NCBI GenBank assembly: GCA_944323945.1
Contig: CALUUL010000017.1
Coordinates: 1-34,266 of the forward strand
Length of the DNA stretch: 34,266 nucleotides
Reading direction: 5' to 3'
Source: Candidatus Gastranaerophilales bacterium
Lineage (GTDB): Bacteria; Cyanobacteriota; Vampirovibrionia; Gastranaerophilales; Gastranaerophilaceae
The notes below the pieces were generated by a model. The model saw only the letters and a list, made by a program, of their open reading frames with translations, had not been told where the DNA came from and searched no databases. This document shows, in pieces, positions 24,044-32,677 of the stretch (the stretch's first letter is position 1; each line of letters opens with the position of its first letter). The translations under genes were made by a program, and so were the position numbers.

Positions 24044-25156
24044 ATGAGTGAAAATATAGTAAAACCCAAAAGAGAAATGTTAAACTATATCAATGTTTTT
24101 AGAGGATTAGCGATTCTGTTAATTTTAGCTGGTCATACGATGCAAATTGGTTCAAACGGAAGTTTATTAAAAAGTATTTCTTTTGAAGTATGGGCTGGAG
24201 GTACTGCTCTTTTTATATTTATTTCGGGATTTTTATTCCAACATCTTTCTTCAAAATTTGAGTATAAAAATTATCTTCAAAAAAAATGGAAAAATGTAAT
24301 TATTCCATATGTTTTAACAGCAATTCCGGGTATTATTCTATGCTTTTTAATGCCTTTAGCTTATGGTAATCCTTTTGATGGTTTAAACCCTTTAGCACAA
24401 ATAGGAGTGTTTCTTACAACAGGAAGAGTTCATAATGTTCCAACATGGTTTATACCGATGATTGTTATATTCTTTTTATTAAGTTACTTACTTTTGTATT
24501 TAGAAAAGAAAAATTGGTTGTATAAATTTTTGCCTCTATTATTTTTAATAACAATTTTCTTACCGCGTATGGATATAGAACCATCGTATGTGGTAAATAT
24601 GGATTACTTTCATAAATATATTGCTTACTTGAAATATGTTGTAAGTGGGTTTATCCATTTTACATCTATGTATGTATTTGGAATGTATCTTTCAAAATAT
24701 AAAGATAAAATTGATATTTTTTATGATAAAAGATACTTTTTTATTTTTCTTATGATAATAACTTCCATTGCTGATATTTATTTTAACTATAGTGGAATGT
24801 TTTATAATGGAACAGTTTCAAAAATATTCTTAACAGTTATTGTATTAGGTTATTTAAAACATTATGATGAACTAATTAAATCACATGAAAAAATAAATCA
24901 CTGGTTAGATGTTACTGCAAAATATAGTTTTGGATTGTTCTTTATCCATTGGTATTTTGTATTTGCTTTTAATCAAATTTTTTCTCAACAACCTGTAATA
25001 CCTGTAAATAACACAACCGAATTTTATATTGCCTCAGGAATTGTTTGTTTAAGGTATTTATTTGTTCTATTTTCAAGCTTTATAGTTTTGTTTGGAATTA
25101 AAACTTTATTAAAAAAGATAAATGTTGAAAATACACGAACATTTATTGGTGTTTAA
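24044..25156 (+). CDS. membrane acyltransferase family 3 (OafA/WecH-like)
   Basis: A 370 aa inner-membrane protein with about ten spans, of the family that O-acylates surface polysaccharides or similar molecules. It opens with the typical YINVFRGLAILLILAGHTMQ, including the conserved R and H, and has FIFISGFLFQ and the later FGLFFIHWYFVFAF. The acceptor is unknown. It ends just before a strong terminator and converges on galE. Confidence 0.9.
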   Translation: MSENIVKPKREMLNYINVFRGLAILLILAGHTMQIGSNGSLLKSISFEVWAGGTALFIFISGFLFQHLSSKFEYKNYLQKKWKNVIIPYVLTAIPGIILCFLMPLAYGNPFDGLNPLAQIGVFLTTGRVHNVPTWFIPMIVIFFLLSYLLLYLEKKNWLYKFLPLLFLITIFLPRMDIEPSYVVNMDYFHKYIAYLKYVVSGFIHFTSMYVFGMYLSKYKDKIDIFYDKRYFFIFLMIITSIADIYFNYSGMFYNGTVSKIFLTVIVLGYLKHYDELIKSHEKINHWLDVTAKYSFGLFFIHWYFVFAFNQIFSQQPVIPVNNTTEFYIASGIVCLRYLFVLFSSFIVLFGIKTLLKKINVENTRTFIGV

Positions 25157-25168
25157 ATTTATAAAAAA

Positions 25169-25195
25169 AGAACCACTGAAAAGTGGTTCTTTTTT
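25169..25195. terminator. bidirectional intrinsic terminator
   Basis: AGAACCACT-GAAA-AGTGGTTCT is a perfect 9-bp stem with a GAAA tetraloop, flanked by AAAAAA and TTTTT. It separates the convergent acyltransferase gene and galE, and overlaps the galE stop codon. Confidence 0.9.
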
Positions 25196-26177
25196 AATGT
25201 TTATTTTTCTCCCATAAATAAGCTGTTTTGATGCTGTCTTCGAGGCTGTTTTGGGGTACCCATTTCAGAATTTTTTTTGCTTTTGATGAGTTAGCCAAAA
25301 GTATAGCAGCATCTCCTAACCTTCTTTGTTTAATTTCTACATTAATTTTTTTTTCGGTTATTTCTTCAACTGTTTCAAAGACTTCTTTTACGCTGCTGCC
25401 ATTTTCTGTACCAAGATTAAAAATATCAGATTTATTATTATCTTTAAGATACAAATATGCTAAGTAGTGAGCTTCAGCTAAATCTTCAACATTAACATAA
25501 TCTCTTATGCAAGTTCCATCGAATGTATCATAGTCTGTTCCGAAAATTTTGAATGTTTTATCTTTTTCAAATATTGATTTTAATATATTTGGAATAAGAT
25601 GAGTTTCTGGTTCGTGCCATTCACCTATTCTTGAAAGTGAATCAGCACCTGTCACATTAAAATATCTTAAGCAAATTGATTTTAAATTATATTTTGCATC
25701 ATATTCCTTAAGGATTTCTTCCACTTGAGATTTGTTTTCACCATAAGGATTTAAAGGTTTTTTAGGATGTTTTTCGTCTATAGGTGTATAGACAGGTTCT
25801 CCATATACTGCTGCAGATGATGAAAATACAACTCTTTGAACATTATGTTGTACCATTGTATTAAAAAGATTAATTGAGGCTAATACGTTATTTTTGTAGT
25901 ATCTTTCAGGATAGTTTATACTTTCTTCAACTTGAATAAAACCTGCAAAATGAATAACCGTATCAATTTTATAATTTGAAAAAACAGCTTCAACATCATC
26001 TAAATTTCTCAAATCACCTTTTACAAAATGGAGATTCCCTATTTTATTTAATGTGTTGATTGTTTCAATATGTCCATTCTCAAGATTATCAATAATAACT
26101 ATTTCATAACCTTTATTCAAAAAATTAAGAACAGTATGACTCCCAATGTAACCGGCCCCACCTGTAACTAGAATCAT
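25194..26177 (-). CDS. galE: UDP-glucose 4-epimerase
   Basis: A 327 aa NAD-dependent epimerase interconverting UDP-glucose and UDP-galactose for surface glycans. The N-terminal GGAGYIGSH is at 6-13, the catalytic Y145-x3-K149 (NPYGENK) and the SSSAAVYG segment near 120-126 are present, and GEWHEPETHLIPN matches the substrate loop. The gene lies 3 bases after mscS on the same strand. Other UDP-sugar specificities of the family are possible. Confidence 0.94.
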   Translation of the reverse strand: MILVTGGAGYIGSHTVLNFLNKGYEIVIIDNLENGHIETINTLNKIGNLHFVKGDLRNLDDVEAVFSNYKIDTVIHFAGFIQVEESINYPERYYKNNVLASINLFNTMVQHNVQRVVFSSSAAVYGEPVYTPIDEKHPKKPLNPYGENKSQVEEILKEYDAKYNLKSICLRYFNVTGADSLSRIGEWHEPETHLIPNILKSIFEKDKTFKIFGTDYDTFDGTCIRDYVNVEDLAEAHYLAYLYLKDNNKSDIFNLGTENGSSVKEVFETVEEITEKKINVEIKQRRLGDAAILLANSSKAKKILKWVPQNSLEDSIKTAYLWEKNKH

Positions 26178-26180
26178 ATT

Positions 26181-27032
26181 TTATCCTTCTGCTTTATTAA
26201 CTACAATTTGAGGGAATGGAATTTCTATTCCTTCTTTCTCAAATCTTTCTTTAACCATTTGATTAAATTTACGTTTGACCATCCACTGTTCTTGTGGAGT
26301 TGTTTTTATTCTGCATTGAATTACTATTGCGGAATCTTGAAATTCATTTAAACCTAATACTTCAATATCAGAAAGAACAAATCTGGAATAAGTAGGGTTT
26401 TGTCTGAGTTCTTGTCCTAATTCTCTTAAGACTTTCATTGCCTGTGTAACATTAGTTTTATATGCAACACTAATATTAAATATAGGAAATGAAAAGTTTT
26501 TTGTCTGGTTAATTATAGTATCAATTTGTCCATTTCTAAGATAGTGAACATCTCCATTAAATGCTCTTATAACTATCATAGTAAGGGTTACTTTTTCAAC
26601 AGTTCCTGTTGAATTATTAACAGTAACATAATCTCCAACACGTAATTGCCCTGTTAAGATAATAGAAAGACCGGTAAATAAATCTTCAACAAATTTCTTT
26701 CCTCCAAAACCCACAGCAACACCAAGTATACCCGCTGTTGCCAATATTGGTTTCATATCAATACCAAAATTTCCCAAAATATTAGTTGCAAAAAATAATA
26801 TTATAATTGCATCTATTATGTATACACCTAATTGTCTTAATGTTTGGTAATGTTTTTTTGTTTCCGTATCAGAAATTCTTGATAAAATTTTATCAAAAAA
26901 TAAGTGTAATGTCTTATTTACTATTCTTAAAATTATTACAAAAAGTACTACTTCAATAAGTGTTTTACCTATCAGAAATAAATCAATCTTTGCTGCATTT
27001 TTAAATATAATTTGTTTTATTGTTTCGTCCAC
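26181..27032 (-). CDS. mscS: MscS-family mechanosensitive ion channel
   Basis: A 283 aa small-conductance channel that relieves osmotic pressure. It has two or three N-terminal spans, then the pore helix region (GILGVAVGFGGKKFVEDLFT) and a beta domain with GQLRVGDYVTVNNSTGTVEK and the conserved RAFNGDVHYLRNGQI. A C-terminal alpha/beta domain ends in EKEGIEIPFPQ. The size matches short MscS. It is co-directional with galE. Confidence 0.93.
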   Translation of the reverse strand: MDETIKQIIFKNAAKIDLFLIGKTLIEVVLFVIILRIVNKTLHLFFDKILSRISDTETKKHYQTLRQLGVYIIDAIIILFFATNILGNFGIDMKPILATAGILGVAVGFGGKKFVEDLFTGLSIILTGQLRVGDYVTVNNSTGTVEKVTLTMIVIRAFNGDVHYLRNGQIDTIINQTKNFSFPIFNISVAYKTNVTQAMKVLRELGQELRQNPTYSRFVLSDIEVLGLNEFQDSAIVIQCRIKTTPQEQWMVKRKFNQMVKERFEKEGIEIPFPQIVVNKAEG

Positions 27033-27100
27033 AATTTTACTCCATTAAAATAATATATTAATTTACTTATTAACAAGGGTTAATGTCAATATCAATTATT

Positions 27101-27691
27101 CTATTGTTTACCCCAATTAGGGTAATAAAATAGTACAATTGTATTTTTCTTTTTTATATTTGCGTGTCCACCAATGATAAGGTTTGAAACATAACCGGCA
27201 AAAGGAATTATGGTAAGTGCCCATTTTATTGGTAGAACAATTAGAGTTCTATTTTGACCTTTTTTTATATATGTAGCTTTTAATTTGTTTTTATCTATTC
27301 CTTCTATATTAAAATCATCAATTATTAGAGTAGCAGGGATACCATTAAGTCCTCTATCCATGGTTGTTTGAACTTTGGCAGTGACTCTTGTTCCTTTTTT
27401 TATAATTATTTCTGTTTTATATATTACATCTTCTTTTACAATAAAATCTATAATTTGGCCTTCTAATATACTTCCTGTTTTAGTTGATATAGGATTAATT
27501 ATTTGTAATTTAATAGGCGCTCTTTCAACTGATTCGTAACTATAATTTAAATTAGTTTGCGGTTTTGTTATATTTGTGTTTTCTAATAGTTCTTTAGTAA
27601 TTTCATCATTTTCTATCGCAATCGTATAAGAACTTGATATAAAGATAAAGACAGAGATAACAGAAAATAGCTTATAAAACAATTTATTCAT
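27101..27691 (-). CDS. exported protein of unknown function
   Basis: A 196 aa protein with an N-terminal signal (FYKLFSVISVFIFISSSYTI). A beta-rich mature region follows (GSILEGQIIDFIVKEDVIYK, IIIKKGTRVTAKVQTTMDRG) with a C-terminal hydrophobic stretch (ALTIIPFAGYVSNLIIGGHA). The middle recalls periplasmic envelope proteins with an SH3-like barrel, but I cannot name a family. ATG 27691 overlaps the end of the upstream gene by 8 bases, so the two are coupled and probably act together in the envelope. Confidence 0.72.
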   Translation of the reverse strand: MNKLFYKLFSVISVFIFISSSYTIAIENDEITKELLENTNITKPQTNLNYSYESVERAPIKLQIINPISTKTGSILEGQIIDFIVKEDVIYKTEIIIKKGTRVTAKVQTTMDRGLNGIPATLIIDDFNIEGIDKNKLKATYIKKGQNRTLIVLPIKWALTIIPFAGYVSNLIIGGHANIKKKNTIVLFYYPNWGKQ

Positions 27692-28382
27692 AATCAACTG
27701 CTTTCTTTGAACCGGATTTTATTTTTTCATTTAGCTTTCTTCTATTTTCTATAGAAGATAATAGAAAATGTTGATAAGTTTCGTTATCAAGATATTCATT
27801 ATTCGCAAGAAAATATGGGTATTTTGTATATATATATTCATATATGTGTGCTAATCGTTTTGAAGTTAAATTATGTCTTGAAATTTTATCATATCTCTTC
27901 TGTGGTTGAGATTTATGTATAAAAGTTATAAAAGCAAGTGGATTATATCCTGCCATTACCATAAAATCGACTGCTCTTTTATCAAAAAATAATTCATATT
28001 TTTTTGGTGCCATCTTAACTTGTGCTGAAGAAACATATCCTTTAAATATACCTGTATAAGATTCTGCACTTTTACATATCTCTCTTGCTAAATAAGCAGC
28101 TATTTCGTCATCTGATGATGCAAATTGCATTGTTTTATCATAGATTATTATTTGTCTTTTCATAAGCCCCGGTTCAACTTTTACAAATTTCTCTTTATCT
28201 TGGTAGACAAAAATCATTCTTACATCAATTTTATTTGCATTTAATAGACGAAAACCTATATCACTTATTCTTTTTTGTATTTGTATATCATTTGTAAGAC
28301 AACTTGAGGGTGTTTCTTCAGCATAAACATTTAACCATGGCATTATAAATAGCAAAGTAACCAGTATAATAATTCGTTTCAT
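27684..28382 (-). CDS. exported M48-peptidase-like protein lacking the zinc site
   Basis: A 232 aa protein with a signal peptide (IIILVTLLFIMPWLNVYA, cleavage near residue 21). The layout follows M48/BepA-type metalloproteases. ASSDDEIAAYLAREICKS aligns with the helix that normally carries HExxH but reads R100-E-I-C-K104, both zinc histidines being lost. FFDKRAVDFMVMAGYNPLAF aligns with EADrlGl..m..AGYdP without the ligand Glu. SRHNLTSKRLAHIYEY matches the HP.ts.R stretch. It is probably a non-catalytic relative with a chaperone or scaffold role. ATG 28382 has GGAA upstream and directly precedes the signal peptide; longer starts would bury it. Confidence 0.75.
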   Translation of the reverse strand: MKRIIILVTLLFIMPWLNVYAEETPSSCLTNDIQIQKRISDIGFRLLNANKIDVRMIFVYQDKEKFVKVEPGLMKRQIIIYDKTMQFASSDDEIAAYLAREICKSAESYTGIFKGYVSSAQVKMAPKKYELFFDKRAVDFMVMAGYNPLAFITFIHKSQPQKRYDKISRHNLTSKRLAHIYEYIYTKYPYFLANNEYLDNETYQHFLLSSIENRRKLNEKIKSGSKKAVDYE

Positions 28383-28434
28383 AATAATTCCAACTTTTTC
28401 CACCATTATTATAAACGAATTATTGTTTTCATTC

Positions 28435-28468
28435 AAATTTAAAAGCTGCATATGCAGCTTTTAAATTT
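28435..28468. terminator. 34-bp perfect palindrome, probable terminator
   Basis: AAATTTAAAAGCTGCAT is followed directly by its exact reverse complement. The palindrome overlaps the cupin stop codon and separates it from the M48-like gene. The T-rich arms fit an intrinsic terminator. Confidence 0.7.
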
Positions 28469-28829
28469 TTATCAATAGAAAAATAGAATCTTTTAATGCT
28501 TTTACAGAATGTGTTGTATTCTTTGCAAAAAAGAAAATTTGACCTTTCTTTATTTTATATTTAGTGTTCTCTTTTCTATCTTCACTTGATATCTCACATT
28601 CACAGGCTTGACAAGTACAATTATCATTATGGTTAAAAGTCAATTCTATTTCTCCATCATTAACATAAATACAAGCATCACAATGTGACATATGAGCTTC
28701 TATTTCTTCATGTTTTTTTAGAGAAATAAGTTTTAAATGAGCACCATTATTTCCCATTAAATCAATGATTTCACGTTTTGCTTCTTTATCATCAATTAAA
28801 TCTTCTATTTCAAAAATTTTGTAAAACAT
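28461..28829 (-). CDS. cupin-domain protein with cysteine-rich insertion
   Basis: A 122 aa single cupin barrel. Candidate metal ligands are H46 and H49 (EAHMSHCD) and H107 (KNTTHSVKA). Between strands it has an unusual Cys-rich loop, C71-x-C73-x2-C76-x-C78, plus C50 and C53, which could bind a metal or an Fe-S cluster. No catalytic partner is adjacent. A strong AAAGGAGT ribosome site precedes ATG 28829. The gene ends in a palindrome, so it is likely a single-gene unit. Function is unknown. Confidence 0.82.
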   Translation of the reverse strand: MFYKIFEIEDLIDDKEAKREIIDLMGNNGAHLKLISLKKHEEIEAHMSHCDACIYVNDGEIELTFNHNDNCTCQACECEISSEDRKENTKYKIKKGQIFFFAKNTTHSVKALKDSIFLLIKI

Positions 28830-28962
28830 ACATACTCCTTTCGTTATTTAATATGAGTTTAAACAATATATTAATAAAATTTATCCCCTAATTGTTTATT
28901 TATAAAAATTTTTTTGCTTATATGACAATAAATTGTATATAATATTCAGAGTAAAAAATAAA

Positions 28963-28990
28963 ATGGATGAAATAAAATGGATGAAATAAA
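28963..28990 (+). repeat. 14-bp tandem duplication over a start codon
   Basis: ATGGATGAAATAAA occurs twice back to back (28963-28976 and 28977-28990). The second copy supplies the start of the membrane-protein gene, and the first gives an out-of-frame 8-codon mini-ORF that ends inside that gene. Confidence 0.85.
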
Positions 28991-30467
28991 AAATAATAAA
29001 CAATTTAAAGTACTTTTTATAGTATTTATAATTATTTCAATAATTCACATATTGTATGCTACTTTTACCTTCCGTGGTTTGTATAGTGATGGTGCTTTCT
29101 TTATGATAGAGCAATTAAACAATTTTTCATCAAATATATATCAATTATCTTTCGATGAAGGTCATCCAAGATTTATGATTTCTTTTATTATTCAGTTCCC
29201 AATAATATTTGCATATTCAATTCTACATATAACGAATAAATTTATTTTAATGGGAATATATTCATTTTTTCAATTTGCATTTCCTTTTATATTGTTAATG
29301 TGTAATTTTATACTTACAAAGAGAACAAAACGTTTTGATATTCTTTTTTGGAATTTTTTTACATATGGAGCAATAATTTGTCCTTTTATGATTTTTTCAG
29401 TCGTTGAATCTATTATTGGTTTTACGTTTCATTTTATTTTATGGAATTATCTTTCGTCAAAAATTGATTATAAAAAAACAGATATTATTTTTATATTATT
29501 TATTTTAACAATAATGTTTGGTACATATGAATATGTTGCGTTTCTTGGAATTATATTTTTCTTTGCTCATTTTCATTATGTTATGAAGGAGAATGATTTC
29601 AAAAATCAATGTGTAAAAACTGTTATAGGATTTGGATCTTTGGCTGCTGCCGTTTACAATATATTTTTTATGTTAAAAACACAAGATGAAAAAGCTGAAA
29701 TTCTTCGTTTTTTAGGAGAAGCCAGAGACTATTTCCCTGTTTTATTACAGTTGAACACCATATTTTCAATACTAACAATTGTTTTTATTATTTATATAAT
29801 ATTTAGAAAACAAAGAATATCTCTAAAATTATTAAGTCTATTTTTTATGACATATATTGTAGTGTTATGGTATTTGTTAAATACACCATTAAACTCGGTG
29901 TATCCAATGTGGGAAGGACATTTAAGAACAATTCCTTGTTGGTTTTTACCTATATTATTTATTTTATTGTTGATAAAGGATATTATTACTTCGGATAGAA
30001 TAAATAATAAAAAATATATTGATTTAATCTGTATAGCTTTAATATGTTGTATTTTTCAAACAACGTGGCAGATTGTTAATACATTTTATTGGAACAAGAA
30101 TATAGAATATATGAAGAATGAACTTTCTAATTACAAAGGATTATTATATGTCCCTTCAGAACATGATGAAATCTCAGGTTTTCATAGTGAAGAATTAAGA
30201 AGATATATATGGCATGGTATATATTCTGTTACCGGGATATTATTTTCGAATGAACATAAACAAAAAACTTTATTGCTTTCATATGATGAAGAACAAGATC
30301 CAGGAAATAGTCCTTGTAGAGAGTTTTTATATGTTAATTCAGATGAAAAGATGTCAGTTCCTTTTGGAACAGTAATTGATATAAAAAATAAATACTGGGA
30401 TTTAACAGATTGTGCAAAAGCACTTGATAAATATAATAAAGAAAATAATATAAAAACAAACAAGTAA
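28977..30467 (+). CDS. polytopic membrane protein, possibly GT-C-type glycosyltransferase
   Basis: A 496 aa protein with about ten membrane spans and a C-terminal soluble part after about residue 370. After the first span a loop reads FRGLYSDGAFFMIEQL, then GHPRFM. Acidic residues in the first external loop are the common feature of GT-C enzymes that use polyprenyl-phosphate sugars, so a surface-glycan role is possible. No family can be named with confidence. A TATAAT at 28938-28943 is a plausible -10. The gene is divergent from the cupin and is followed by tilS after 30 bases. Confidence 0.75.
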   Translation: MDEIKNNKQFKVLFIVFIIISIIHILYATFTFRGLYSDGAFFMIEQLNNFSSNIYQLSFDEGHPRFMISFIIQFPIIFAYSILHITNKFILMGIYSFFQFAFPFILLMCNFILTKRTKRFDILFWNFFTYGAIICPFMIFSVVESIIGFTFHFILWNYLSSKIDYKKTDIIFILFILTIMFGTYEYVAFLGIIFFFAHFHYVMKENDFKNQCVKTVIGFGSLAAAVYNIFFMLKTQDEKAEILRFLGEARDYFPVLLQLNTIFSILTIVFIIYIIFRKQRISLKLLSLFFMTYIVVLWYLLNTPLNSVYPMWEGHLRTIPCWFLPILFILLLIKDIITSDRINNKKYIDLICIALICCIFQTTWQIVNTFYWNKNIEYMKNELSNYKGLLYVPSEHDEISGFHSEELRRYIWHGIYSVTGILFSNEHKQKTLLLSYDEEQDPGNSPCREFLYVNSDEKMSVPFGTVIDIKNKYWDLTDCAKALDKYNKENNIKTNK

Positions 30468-30497
30468 AATGTATATAAATCTGTTATAATATAAAAT

Positions 30498-31877
30498 ATG
30501 AAAGAAACTGTCAGGAATATATTAAAAAAATATGTGGATATTTCCTGTGAGACAACTTTTATAGTCGGTTTTTCAGGTGGTTGGGATTCTATGTGTCTTT
30601 TAGACATCATGAATAAACTGTCAAATGAATATGGATTTTTACTTGTAGCTGCACATTTGAATCATAATTGGCGAGGCAAAGAGTCAGAAGCCGAAAAAGA
30701 ACGTTGTCTGGCATTTTGTGAAGAAAATGATATTACATTTATATCAGATACGTTGGCGGAAGGCACAAAAGCATCAGAGCTAGTAGCAAGAGAAATGCGA
30801 TATGATTTTTTTAAAAGATGTGCAGAAGAGTTTGAAGCTGATGCTATTTTAACGGCCCATACAAAAAGTGATAATGCCGAAACAATTTTATATCGTATTA
30901 TAAAAGGAACAGGTTTAAATGGTCTTGAAGGAATCAGAGAACTTCGTGAATTAGGTGGATTTAAGGTTATAAGACCTATTCTTAATTTTTCAAGAAAAGA
31001 TATTGAGGAATATTGTATAAAAAATGAATTATATCCTAATAATGATTCAAGCAATGCCAATACAAAATATGCAAGAAATAATATTAGACACAATATTATG
31101 CCTGCAATAAAGTTAATTAATCCAAATATAGAAAATTCTTTAATTACGCTTGCAGATATTGCAACGGGTAATAACAAAATTATAAATGAATTAATGCAGA
31201 ATATTGAGAATCAAATTACGATTGGAAATAAATGGTTAACTCAAAATTTTCTTATTTTAAACTCTGCAATTAAGCAACATTTTGTATATAAATTATTAGT
31301 AAATAATGAAATAGAGCCGAGTTTTGCTAAAATTCAGGAATTAATAAATTTTATAGTAGAAAATCAAAAATCAAAAACAGGAAAAACCTTATCTATTGCT
31401 AATGATAAATGGCTTTTTGTTTCACACAAATATACATATTTTATTCATTCGGAACATTATAAAAAGATAGAAGAAGAAATAAATATAGATAAAGCAGGCA
31501 GCTACGAGCTTGCTGAAGAGTATAAAATATCAATAGAAGAAACAACCGAAAAAGTCACGAAATTTCCAAAGGCAATAAGTAATTCTGCATATGTAGACTT
31601 AACGAAAGTGGATTTCCCGCTAACAATAAGAACAAGAAGGAACGGAGATATTATTCAACCCTTTGGAATGCAAGGAAAAATGAAGTTAAAAAAATATTTT
31701 ATCAACAAAAATATCCCTGAACACGATCGCGACAAAATTGTTCTTTTATGTAAAGGAAGTGAAGTCTTGTGGGCAGTTGGAATCGGACTTAGTGAAAAAT
31801 TGCGAACTAAAGATAAGCCGACACATAAAATAAAAATGGAGAGTCTGAACAATGGTAATAATAGACAAGAAAATTGA
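30498..31877 (+). CDS. tilS: tRNA(Ile)-lysidine synthase
   Basis: A 459 aa ATP-dependent enzyme converting C34 to lysidine in the tRNA-Ile CAU anticodon, which is essential for reading AUA. The N-terminal PP-loop is at 26-31 and reads SGGWDS. AAHLNHNWRG, TAHTKSDNAETILYRI and GTGLNGLEGI follow, and a C-terminal TilS domain (about 375-450) has RTRRNGDIIQPFGMQGKMKL. hpt begins 26 bases before its stop; tilS-hpt-ftsH is a common order, though ftsH is absent here. Confidence 0.95.
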   Translation: MKETVRNILKKYVDISCETTFIVGFSGGWDSMCLLDIMNKLSNEYGFLLVAAHLNHNWRGKESEAEKERCLAFCEENDITFISDTLAEGTKASELVAREMRYDFFKRCAEEFEADAILTAHTKSDNAETILYRIIKGTGLNGLEGIRELRELGGFKVIRPILNFSRKDIEEYCIKNELYPNNDSSNANTKYARNNIRHNIMPAIKLINPNIENSLITLADIATGNNKIINELMQNIENQITIGNKWLTQNFLILNSAIKQHFVYKLLVNNEIEPSFAKIQELINFIVENQKSKTGKTLSIANDKWLFVSHKYTYFIHSEHYKKIEEEINIDKAGSYELAEEYKISIEETTEKVTKFPKAISNSAYVDLTKVDFPLTIRTRRNGDIIQPFGMQGKMKLKKYFINKNIPEHDRDKIVLLCKGSEVLWAVGIGLSEKLRTKDKPTHKIKMESLNNGNNRQEN

Positions 31878-32397
31878 AGAACTAAAAGTCTTAATTTCAG
31901 AAGATGAAATCAAAGAAAAGTTAATAACACTTGCTGAAAATATCGAAAAAACTTTCCCTATAGATGAAGAAATATATGTAATTTGTGTTTTAAAAGGTTC
32001 TGTTATGTTTTGTACAGATTTGGTTAAACATTTCAAGCAGCCTATTCAAATGGAATTTATAAGAATATCCAGTTACGGACACGAGTCTAAATCTACAAAT
32101 AATTTACAAGCAATAGATTTAACATTGCCCAACCTTCACGAAAAAAATGTTTTAATTGTAGAAGATATTATTGACACAGGTTTAACCGCAAGATTCCTAA
32201 CAGATTTGTTTAAAATAAAACATCATCCAAAGAAGCTTGTATTTACTGCTCTTTTGAACAAGAAATGTGCCAGACAAATAAATATAGAGCCAGATTTTTA
32301 TGGATTTGAAATTGACGATAAATTTGTTGTTGGTTATGGCTTAGACTATAAAGGATATTATAGAAATCTTCCCTATATAGGTTATTTCCCTAATTAA
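31852..32397 (+). CDS. hpt: hypoxanthine phosphoribosyltransferase
   Basis: A 181 aa type I PRTase that salvages hypoxanthine or guanine with PRPP. The PRPP loop is VLIVEDIIDTGLTA, with CVLKGSVMFCTDLVKH and FVVGYGLDYKGYYRNLPYIG. The length is typical. It overlaps tilS by 26 bases in another frame, implying coupling. Confidence 0.96.
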   Translation: MVIIDKKIEELKVLISEDEIKEKLITLAENIEKTFPIDEEIYVICVLKGSVMFCTDLVKHFKQPIQMEFIRISSYGHESKSTNNLQAIDLTLPNLHEKNVLIVEDIIDTGLTARFLTDLFKIKHHPKKLVFTALLNKKCARQINIEPDFYGFEIDDKFVVGYGLDYKGYYRNLPYIGYFPN

Positions 32398-32586
32398 TTA
32401 TAACCATAAACTTTTATCAAAAATGTTTCTAAATTGAAAGCAAATAAAGCAGAATCTTGAAGTAAAGACTTTGTTTGCACAGCGTATATTCTGCTCGATT
32501 TTTTTATAAAAATCCACAGATTTGTTAATGGCTGTTTTTACATATTTTATATCATTATCTAGGTCTAAGTCAGAATATAATTCCAT
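32398..32586 (-). CDS. possible small hypothetical protein
   Basis: A 62 aa frame whose first 40 residues look like a real helical protein (MELYSDLDLDNDIKYVKTAI), ending in an aromatic/Cys-rich tail (SRFCFICFQFRNIF). It ends directly beside the hpt stop. A weak GGA lies before ATG 32586. It has no recognised family and could be chance coding. Confidence 0.35.
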   Translation of the reverse strand: MELYSDLDLDNDIKYVKTAINKSVDFYKKIEQNIRCANKVFTSRFCFICFQFRNIFDKSLWL

Positions 32587-32677
32587 AAGAAATCCAAAAC
32601 AAACTGATATATTTATATAAAGTTCAGTTTATTTTGAAAATTTCATAAAAATAACTAATTGTTACAAAAGTTACCAA

